A DNA stretch of 64,000 nt from Microbulbifer sp. VAAF005 (GTDB taxonomy: Bacteria > Pseudomonadota > Gammaproteobacteria > Pseudomonadales > Cellvibrionaceae), in contig NZ_CP120233.1 of NCBI RefSeq assembly GCF_030012985.1, positions 1 through 64,000 of the forward strand, given 5' to 3'. A program made the position numbers and the translations under genes. The first letter of the stretch is position 1; every line of letters starts with the position of its first letter. Under the pieces are notes generated by a model. It had not been told where the DNA came from. It was given only the letters and a program-made list of their open reading frames with translations, and did not search any database. Shown one piece after another: positions 17,555-23,306 of the stretch.

Positions 17555-18108
17555 GATTAAATGATTTTACTCTGCGCGGTTCACAGTTGGCCGTTAATGG
17601 GGTTTTGCGTATCGAGACTGAATCACTGGGCGGGAATACCAGCAGCACTGAGCGTGCGCAGAACGGTATTAAACCAAAGGCATTGACGGTCTCTTTAGTC
17701 ATCACTTTTGATAACGCGGATGACCTGTCCAGTTTATTACAGCAGGCAGAATCCGTAGATGAAAATGGAAAGCTGACGGTATTTGATATTGTGGACGATA
17801 CCGCACGGGCAATGAATATTCGCCAAGTGCAATTTAATGAAGCTTTCAACGTGCGCGAGATGGTAGGTCAAAAAGCTTGGAGAATTAACTTTACTCTCTC
17901 CGAGTATTTATCCGTTCCCGAGAAAAAAGAGCAGCGCTTACAAACTGAGACCGCCCAACAACAGAGCGCCAGCGGTGAGGCTGTGGCCGAAACAGGGATA
18001 GACCGCCAAGAAGAAGCCGAAACTTTCACCGGCTTTGAAAAGGTTTTAAAGCTTGCTGATGACGCTTTAGCACCGGACGAAGAGGAAAGCCCCAGTGCAG
18101 TTGCATAA
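17551..18108 (+). CDS. Phage baseplate-cluster protein of unknown function
   Basis: 185 residues. A beta-rich N-terminal domain (LAVNGVLRIETESLGGNTSS ... ALTVSLVITFDNADDLSSLL) resembles LysM-proximal or hub-associated domains in other tailed phages, followed by an acidic, low-complexity tail from about residue 130 (QQQSASGEAVAETG ... DEEESPSAVA). ATGA overlap upstream and a 14-base overlap downstream with the hub-like gene. By position it could be the P2 U/X-like hub connector. Function is inference. Confidence 0.6.
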   Translation: MRLNDFTLRGSQLAVNGVLRIETESLGGNTSSTERAQNGIKPKALTVSLVITFDNADDLSSLLQQAESVDENGKLTVFDIVDDTARAMNIRQVQFNEAFNVREMVGQKAWRINFTLSEYLSVPEKKEQRLQTETAQQQSASGEAVAETGIDRQEEAETFTGFEKVLKLADDALAPDEEESPSAVA

Positions 18109-18793
18109 ACGTCTAACCGTAAATGGTGAGCCAGTATCCATCATCAATGATGATGTGCGGCTAGATTTGTTTACACCTGGTAGAGCGGCTTTCACTGTGC
18201 GGAGTTCTGCCAACTTAAATGGCTTGGTGCAATTAGACTTAGGCTATAACCCCAATCAGCTACAGCGGTTTTTTATTGGCTATGTCGTGAATTGCACCAC
18301 TGTTAATGGCGATCAAAAACTGATGTGCCGAGAGTTAACCGCCGCGCTGGCTAAGGTTGTGCCACTGGCAGAGCGCTATATCACCTTGGCGGGGGTTCTT
18401 GGGGTTATTTCCTCGCTGACAGGCTTACAGTTTGTTATAGGTACAGGTAGTTATACCGACAATAAAGCCCCGGCGTTTTACAGCATGGGGACTGGTTATT
18501 GGGTGATGGACCACCTGGGGCAAGCCTTTGACATTCCGCAATACACCTGGCAGCAACAGGGAGACGGCAAAGTCTTTGTCGGTAGTTGGGCGGATAGTTA
18601 CTGGGCAGGCCGCCCCCTGGCCTTACCCAGCGGATATACAACGAACTTTGGAATATCTAACCGGGCAAAAATCGCCTGTATTCCAAGGCTGCGCCCCGGC
18701 GTTTTACTCAATGGACACTATGCAACCAAAGTAGAACTCTCTGGGAATTATATGAATTTAACTTGGAGCGCGGACCCTTGGACCAGCAAATAA
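18095..18793 (+). CDS. Putative baseplate hub protein (P2 GpD-like, shortened)
   Basis: 232 residues from a GTG with AGAGGAAAG upstream. RLTVNGEPVSIINDDVRLDL and FTVRSSANLNGLVQLDLGY match the beta-barrel start of hub proteins (GpD, gp27-like); later blocks (LMCRELTAALAKVVPLAERY) resemble the second barrel. P2 GpD is about 390 residues, so this one is short. It overlaps the spike gene by 16 bases, so hub and spike may be made together. The identification is moderate and depends on context. Confidence 0.6.
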   Translation: MQLHKRLTVNGEPVSIINDDVRLDLFTPGRAAFTVRSSANLNGLVQLDLGYNPNQLQRFFIGYVVNCTTVNGDQKLMCRELTAALAKVVPLAERYITLAGVLGVISSLTGLQFVIGTGSYTDNKAPAFYSMGTGYWVMDHLGQAFDIPQYTWQQQGDGKVFVGSWADSYWAGRPLALPSGYTTNFGISNRAKIACIPRLRPGVLLNGHYATKVELSGNYMNLTWSADPWTSK

Positions 18794-19737
18794 AAAGAAT
18801 TATTGCGCGGCTCTACCCTGAAATTAATAGCGGGTTACATTTGCCAATACTGGCAAAAGTGGTAGCGATTAGCGACCCCATGCAAAAGCAGGAACTAGCG
18901 GAAGAGTACCGCCCACGCTACGGAGTAGACGTACAGGTTTTAGCGCCTAATGGTCAGGCAGATGAACAGTTACCTATTTTTCGTAGTGTGCCGTTACCGT
19001 TGCAACATGCAGGCAATGAGCGCGGCACGTTTGGTTTCCCACAACCTGGGACGGTGGTTGAATTGGCTTTTGCCTATGGCCAGCCAGATCAGCCATTTAT
19101 TAGAACAGTATTATCGCGGGGGGTTGGAGTTCCAGCGCTCGACCGTGAGGATTTAGCATGGCAGCAAAGCGACTCAGTGCGGCAGAGAGTGGACGCCCAC
19201 GCAGAGTGGAGCCGGGAAACCCATGGGGATATTCGGGAAAGTTCACTACGCAGGATTATTAAGGCTGCGGAATTACAAAGCAGCTGTGACAACGAGTACC
19301 GGCAAGTTAAAGAGCACTCGATAGAGGAAATTGCCGGGGTTAAAATTATTGAAGTACTGGGCGCTTTGCGTTTGCTGTCGGGTGGTAGTTTAAATATTGG
19401 TGCGCTTGATAATTTGAACCTATCAACAATTAGCGATATTAACAGCTCAGTAGGTCGCGACCTAAAAGAGCAGATCGGGAATGTTCGAGAGTCTATCGCC
19501 AAAACACAGCAGAGCATAAAAGTTAGGGATGGTGGCAAGGCCTGGCTAGGTAGTGAATCTGTAAATGTACTTAAAGTACTGGAAGAGTTAATTGATGTAG
19601 TGTCGGCGCTCGCTGGTACGTTAGCAACTCACTCACACCCAGGCAGCGGACAAAAGCCAACCCAAGAGATTGCAATAACTGCACATCAAACTAGCGCAGA
19701 CAATTTGAAAACGAAGCTAACGCCAATAGTGGCTTGA
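18778..19737 (+). CDS. Baseplate spike protein (P2 GpV / gp5 OB-fold type)
   Basis: Central spike that pierces the outer membrane. A TTG at 18778 is 9 bases from GGAG; a further TTG at 18763 in the same frame is also possible. The start ILAKVVAISDPMQK through PRYGVDVQVLAPNGQ and GTFGFPQPGTVVELAFAYGQ is the OB-fold typical of GpV/gp5/VgrG, with a helical, coiled stretch and then LATHSHPGSGQKPTQE near the C-terminus. A His-Ser-His at the tip is known to bind iron in P2-type spikes, so this may be the metal-binding apex. About 319 residues. Ends the rightward tail operon with the next small gene. Confidence 0.78.
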   Translation: MDQQIKRIIARLYPEINSGLHLPILAKVVAISDPMQKQELAEEYRPRYGVDVQVLAPNGQADEQLPIFRSVPLPLQHAGNERGTFGFPQPGTVVELAFAYGQPDQPFIRTVLSRGVGVPALDREDLAWQQSDSVRQRVDAHAEWSRETHGDIRESSLRRIIKAAELQSSCDNEYRQVKEHSIEEIAGVKIIEVLGALRLLSGGSLNIGALDNLNLSTISDINSSVGRDLKEQIGNVRESIAKTQQSIKVRDGGKAWLGSESVNVLKVLEELIDVVSALAGTLATHSHPGSGQKPTQEIAITAHQTSADNLKTKLTPIVA

Positions 19738-19765
19738 GCTGATTATTAAAAAGTAGGGGAACAAA

Positions 19766-20011
19766 ATGAAAAGGAAGAACAACAGATACGCAATTTTTGC
19801 TGGCCGTGCCCACTTAATGAATGGTGGTGCAAACAGTTTTAAGGTGGCAGCACCTACCAAGAAAGAGGCAGTGGAGCTGGCGGAGGAAATTGCCCAGTCA
19901 GAAAAAGCTATTTTTTATAGTTGGTTGAATATCTTAGATGTCCAGACGGGGGAGATTACACGCTATTCAATATTACGAGGCGGGGTATTGAAAGAAAAGC
20001 AGTGTTTATAG
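19766..20011 (+). CDS. Small hypothetical protein at the end of the phage tail operon
   Basis: 81 residues with an AGGGGAAC ribosome-binding site 7 bases before the ATG. KRKNNRYAIFAGRAHLMNGG is followed by a helix rich in Glu/Ala (KKEAVELAEEIAQSEKAI). No known motif. It is just ahead of the terminator at 20017, and is the place where P2 has its ogr activator; it has no cysteine zinc finger, so it is not an Ogr homologue. Confidence 0.6.
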   Translation: MKRKNNRYAIFAGRAHLMNGGANSFKVAAPTKKEAVELAEEIAQSEKAIFYSWLNILDVQTGEITRYSILRGGVLKEKQCL

Positions 20012-20016
20012 CGGCC

Positions 20017-20048
20017 GACGGCGAGTTGATTTAATTTGGCTCGCCGTC
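20017..20048. terminator. Terminator between convergent phage operon and accessory pair
   Basis: Perfect 9-bp inverted repeat GACGGCGAG (20017-20025) and CTCGCCGTC (20040-20048) with a 14-base loop. Downstream on the plus strand AAGTATCTTTTAAAA has a short T run. It lies in the gap between the rightward tail operon and the leftward gene at 20065, so it can serve both directions. Confidence 0.65.
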
Positions 20049-20064
20049 AAGTATCTTTTAAAAG

Positions 20065-21048
20065 CTATCCTGTTTGATTTTCCCCCATAGGTTTCACTAG
20101 ATCTCTTATGGGTATATATTCCAAAGAAATCAAACCTGGCTCGTATGTTAGATCATATCTCATTAATACATCAGCAGAGTTGAATCTAAAAATTGCTGTC
20201 TTTTTATTTTCGCTTTCTTTTATATTGGTCGTACGGTCAATTTTCCTTAGTGCCGTGTGATAAAATGATCCAATGGCAAAAGGGCGTACCGAGGTGACGC
20301 TTTCGGTGTAAGATATTCTATTTATCTCTTCGATAACTTTATCTATCGCCCTAATGGCTTCATCGAAGTTTATGTTTCTATAGCTGTTGAATGTGTATAG
20401 CTTATGGTCTTTTACATGGAGCATATTGTAAATATTTGCTAGCTTCTGGTAGTGATTGATAATTACTGCTTCGGAAATAAATCCTTGCCCTATATATTCT
20501 GTGTATTCTTCAATGATAGTTTCAATGCCAGCTTTGGCTTTTCGCACTATAGACTTTGCAGATATTTCTATTTTGAAATTTTTTATTTCATTTTCCGGGA
20601 AGCTATCACTGTAGAATGTATTTATATCTTTGAATTCTATTTTTAGATCTTCTTCGATACTTTTGATGGTTTTCTCGAATAAATTGCGGTGTTCAATGTA
20701 GCTTGAAAATGAAGATTTATTTTTCTCGTACTCTAAGACATCTTTTGCATGATCAAGCTGTCGGGCAGTTTGTTCGCTGCGAAATATCAAAGAGATGATT
20801 CCGATTATTGCTATGCATCCAGCTGCAACTTTGAACGCCGGGGAAAGGTATTTAATAAACTCCTGAACCCACTCTATCCCGCTTTGGTTGGAATCTGTTA
20901 TGGGTCTTTCTATAAATAGTCCAGTCATCACCACAAGCATAAGCGCGGTAAGACCAATTCCGAGATAGAAGAAAAATAAATATCTGTGGTCTTCGGTTAT
21001 TGTTCTTGCATTTGGTTGGTCTTTATTTTCTTTTGATCTATCTTTCAT
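20065..21048 (-). CDS. Two-TM protein of unknown function, accessory prophage gene
   Basis: 327 residues, not recognised. The N-terminal cytoplasmic stretch (about 23 residues, charged) is followed by TM1 (FFFYLGIGLTALMLVVMTGL) and TM2 near residues 72 to 88 (AAGCIAIIGIISLIF), so the remaining 230 residues probably lie on the same side as the N-terminus. These include a long helical region (EQTARQLDHAKDVLEYEKNK, then NLFEKTIKSIEEDLKIEFKD) and a mixed C-terminal domain. Noticeably richer in A+T and Lys/Ile/Asn than flanking phage genes, indicating separate acquisition. It follows the lipoprotein gene by 10 bases on the same strand. A membrane-associated exclusion or defence function is a hypothesis from location only. 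Confidence 0.7.
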   Translation of the reverse strand: MKDRSKENKDQPNARTITEDHRYLFFFYLGIGLTALMLVVMTGLFIERPITDSNQSGIEWVQEFIKYLSPAFKVAAGCIAIIGIISLIFRSEQTARQLDHAKDVLEYEKNKSSFSSYIEHRNLFEKTIKSIEEDLKIEFKDINTFYSDSFPENEIKNFKIEISAKSIVRKAKAGIETIIEEYTEYIGQGFISEAVIINHYQKLANIYNMLHVKDHKLYTFNSYRNINFDEAIRAIDKVIEEINRISYTESVTSVRPFAIGSFYHTALRKIDRTTNIKESENKKTAIFRFNSADVLMRYDLTYEPGLISLEYIPIRDLVKPMGENQTG

Positions 21049-21058
21049 TCTTGCTACT

Positions 21059-21493
21059 TTATTTCCCTATTGGTGCGTTTACTAAGGTGAATGCTAGGTA
21101 TTCTTTATTTTCAGAGTTAAAAGCCTGGATGTCTAAAGTTACCGTTTCATCTATGCGTAAAGCCACATTTGTAAACGGACTTCTGGTATGGCTGTAAGCT
21201 TTGTTTCCCCAAAAGCAAACTGCTTTAATTTTGTCTTCATGCTCAATTGAATTAACTGAAATTTCATTCTTGATAGAGGCTCCTAATATTTGGATTTCAC
21301 ATTTTCGTGTGTGTGATTCACCAATCCTAATAAATACGCCGCTTTCGTTATCCTTAGCTTCTAGTACTTTTAGACGTTTACTTTCAATTTCTATTAGGTT
21401 CTCTGTGGTAGGGTAGATTTTATTGGCTTTATTACAGCCGGTTAGTGTGGTTATGATTTGAGTAAGCACAATCATTCCTGCGAAGACGCGCAT
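21059..21493 (-). CDS. Predicted lipoprotein of unknown function, accessory prophage gene
   Basis: 144 residues with AGAGGGAA before the ATG. The N-terminus MRVFAGMIVLTQIITTLTGC is a lipoprotein signal with lipobox Leu-Thr-Gly-Cys at Cys20; Asn follows at +2, favouring the outer membrane. The mature part is beta-rich (GVFIRIGESHTRKCEIQILG; VTLDIQAFNSENKEYLAF) with two further Cys. A+T-rich like the next gene, with which it forms a leftward two-gene unit. Prophage lipoproteins are often surface-exclusion or lysogenic-conversion factors, but nothing here proves that. Confidence 0.7.
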   Translation of the reverse strand: MRVFAGMIVLTQIITTLTGCNKANKIYPTTENLIEIESKRLKVLEAKDNESGVFIRIGESHTRKCEIQILGASIKNEISVNSIEHEDKIKAVCFWGNKAYSHTRSPFTNVALRIDETVTLDIQAFNSENKEYLAFTLVNAPIGK

Positions 21494-21973
21494 TATTAGT
21501 TCCCTCTGATTGATGGATAGCTAAAATCGTAACACTCAAAAATAATGTATTAAAATCTGTAGCACAGTAATAACTGTTCACCATCCGATTTCAAAATCCT
21601 TCAAAGCTTCCTGAAGTGATCAAAACGATCAATCCCCCTTGAACTCCACGATTTTCAAGGCCTACAGCTTATTCTGATCAGAAAACGTACCGTAAAAAGT
21701 GCCGCCGGTCACTCCTCCCCACGCCTGCCGATTTTTGGCGCTCTTTTAGTTGGTGAAATGGCGCAAGAGGCTAGAGCCTGAGCTGGTGCGGGGTCTACAG
21801 CCAATGGGGATTTCACAAAATGAAAGGTTTTGAAGCGCTTTGAACAGGTTTTTCACTGATCAGAACCTCAGAATACAGGTCCGGGCTACAAGGGAAGAGG
21901 GCGACAGGAGCATCTTTGTAGCTAGGGCTGTCGCGCTCTGGCTTGATTTGTAATGGCAGCGTTGGTCAGGCAG
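21494..21973. other. Non-coding gap between accessory cassettes
   Basis: No convincing gene. It contains two copies of CTGATCAGAA 182 bases apart (21674-21683 and 21856-21865), and an imperfect inverted repeat 21896-21907/21928-21939 (AGAGGGCGACAG with CTGTCGCGCTCT) that lies just beyond the stop of the leftward gene at 21974 and could be a weak terminator. The promoter of the lipoprotein/two-TM unit must also be in this stretch, but no clear -35/-10 pair is visible. Confidence 0.5.
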
Positions 21974-22117
21974 TTATCTTGTGCTTTTACCTTTCTTGAC
22001 CTCAGCTAATGCCTTTGAGATTGCTTTCTTTGCCTTTATGTACGAACTCTTGGGGTCGGCTTCATTGGGCAGAACAGTGAACTGTTTTTCTTTGTCGGTT
22101 AGCGGCTTGTTACTCAT
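21974..22117 (-). CDS. Small basic protein, third gene of the GNAT cassette
   Basis: 47 residues (MSNKPLTDKEKQFTVLPNEA ... KKGKSTR), lysine-rich. Its ATG lies within the last codons of the upstream 71-residue gene (8-base overlap), so translation is likely coupled. No match recognised. Its charge pattern suggests nucleic-acid or partner binding. Too short for firm calling, but the overlap arrangement supports it. Confidence 0.5.
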   Translation of the reverse strand: MSNKPLTDKEKQFTVLPNEADPKSSYIKAKKAISKALAEVKKGKSTR

Positions 22118-22325
22118 CGTCATGGTCCTTATCGAGATCAATGATCATTTTTCCGTCTTTGTCACTTTTGCCGGATGCCAAGCCTTCAGGCTCTTTGATC
22201 TTGCCTTTCTCTGCTCTCATTTGTTGAGCCAGCTTCTTTAGCCCAGCTTTTGCTCGCTCTTCTTTGGAGAGCCCTTTGAGCTTCTCATCATGAACAGCAT
22301 TGAAGTCTTTGATTTTGTCATTCAT
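22110..22325 (-). CDS. Small charged protein, second gene of the GNAT cassette
   Basis: 71 residues from ATG at 22325; the preceding gene's stop and this start overlap as TGATG. Composition is Lys/Glu/Asp-rich with a central helix (KGLSKEERAKAGLKKLAQQM) and an acidic C-terminus (MIIDLDKDHDDE). Not recognised. Could be an antitoxin-like or adaptor partner of the acetyltransferase; no direct evidence. Confidence 0.55.
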   Translation of the reverse strand: MNDKIKDFNAVHDEKLKGLSKEERAKAGLKKLAQQMRAEKGKIKEPEGLASGKSDKDGKMIIDLDKDHDDE

Positions 22326-22843
22326 CAAATAATTCTCCGGATACAGCTGTCGCTTTTGGGGTCGTACTGGAACCCTTTGTGTTCATAGTAATCTCGGACA
22401 TCACTATTTATGGGGTGCATGATTTTTACATGCGTAGCACCGAGAAGCGTGGCATAGGCGTATAGGGCCAAATAAGTTAGGTCTAAATGTGGTTCCCCAG
22501 CTTCTGGTGACTTCTCGATGTAGTCCAGCCTCAGCCCTGTAGCGTGATAGGTTGGGCGACCCATGGCAAAGCCTACCAAGCGGTTGCCAGACCAAGTGGC
22601 AGATTCAAATCGTTTAGGGAATTTGAGTTTCCAGCTTATCCAGGAGGAGGGCCAGTCCCAATTAACTTTCCTGCTAGGGTGATTCTCCCAGTACTGGAAA
22701 GCGGCATAGGAAGCGCTATCGACAAGTGCAAGGCGGGTATCTGGCAAGTCCAGCGCTTCATTAGCCATTTGGATTGATTGCCGTCTGAGTTCGGTATATC
22801 TGCGCTCTAGCTCCTCGCGCATGTTTAGCTTATAGCCCGCCAT
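22325..22843 (-). CDS. GNAT-like N-acetyltransferase, phage-associated
   Basis: 172 residues with a strong AAGGAG site. After a helical N-terminus, a GNAT-like core is visible: beta strand with NRLVGFAMGRPTYH, then LRLDYIEKSPE, PHLDLTYLALYAYATLLGAT and the C-terminal VRDYYEHKGFQYDP, the last being a typical Tyr-Glu-x-x-Gly-Phe motif of the acetyltransferase fold. The usual acetyl-CoA pyrophosphate loop (Gln/Arg-x-x-Gly-x-Gly) is not obvious, so CoA binding should be checked. First gene of a three-gene leftward cassette adjacent to tRNA-Ser, probably phage cargo. Confidence 0.62.
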   Translation of the reverse strand: MAGYKLNMREELERRYTELRRQSIQMANEALDLPDTRLALVDSASYAAFQYWENHPSRKVNWDWPSSWISWKLKFPKRFESATWSGNRLVGFAMGRPTYHATGLRLDYIEKSPEAGEPHLDLTYLALYAYATLLGATHVKIMHPINSDVRDYYEHKGFQYDPKSDSCIRRII

Positions 22844-22984
22844 AAAAACTCCTTTTCAAATGGCTTTTCTGCTTCTTTCTTTCAGCTTGAAGGAGGGTAT
22901 GGACGCCATGAAGGCATGTACTCCCCGCCTCCTTGGCAGCAAGAAATAATTTTACGTTGAGACTTTGTTGAGACCTGAACGAAA

Positions 22985-23017
22985 AAGGGCGGTACCAAGG
23001 AAATTGGTACCGCCCTT
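22985..23017 (-). terminator. Intrinsic terminator of tRNA-Ser
   Basis: A perfect 14-bp stem AAGGGCGGTACCAA / TTGGTACCGCCCTT with a 5-base loop; read on the minus strand it is followed by TTTTTCG. It lies 36 bases beyond the tRNA 3' end on the same strand. If the prophage inserted at the tRNA 3' end this terminator is either phage-supplied or original chromosome. Confidence 0.82.
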
Positions 23018-23053
23018 CGATGCTTGTAACTCTATGATTTACAAGACTTTGTA

Positions 23054-23141
23054 TGGCGGTGGGGCAGGGATTCGAACCCTGGGACCTGTTACAGTCAACG
23101 GTTTTCAAGACCGCCGCTTTCGACCACTCAGCCACCCCACC
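23054..23141 (-). tRNA. tRNA-Ser (anticodon UGA)
   Basis: On the minus strand the acceptor stem starts GGTGGGG and closes with CCCCACC, discriminator G and an encoded CCA. The anticodon loop reads CTTGAAA with anticodon TGA, giving serine UCA. The extra arm and T-arm (GGTTCGAATCC) are standard for a class II tRNA of 88 nt. Its 3' end points toward the prophage. Confidence 0.97.
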
Positions 23142-23265
23142 AAATTGTGCTGCGCATTATACATGGCTTCCGGGGATGTACAAGCGCCATTTTGATTTTT
23201 TTTATATAGTTCAATAAGTTAGGTGATTTATTGACCAGCTCAAGGCTTGCTGTCAGGTTGATAAG

Positions 23266-23292
23266 GCCGCCCCGGCCATTGGCTGGGGCGGC
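23266..23292 (-). terminator. Hairpin after rne
   Basis: GCCGCCCC (23266-23273) pairs with GGGGCGGC (23285-23292) just downstream of the rne stop at 23307 on the minus strand. The T tract after it is weak (CTTATC), so it may be a partly rho-dependent or attenuated terminator. Confidence 0.6.
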
Positions 23293-23306
23293 TTGGCAGC
23301 TATCGC

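Noticed and set aside
19766..20011. Ogr/Delta-like late activator at the end of the tail operon
   Set aside because: The position fits P2 ogr, but the 81-residue protein has no zinc-finger cysteines and only one Cys, at the C-terminal end.
20065..21493. Possible retron or reverse transcriptase in the AT-rich phage segment
   Set aside because: No YxDD motif or RT-like sequence; the proteins are a two-TM protein and a lipoprotein.
21896..21939. Inverted repeat AGAGGGCGACAG / CTGTCGCGCTCT as an attachment core
   Set aside because: Only 10 of 12 bases pair, there is no copy elsewhere in the window, and it is better explained as a weak terminator for the GNAT cassette.
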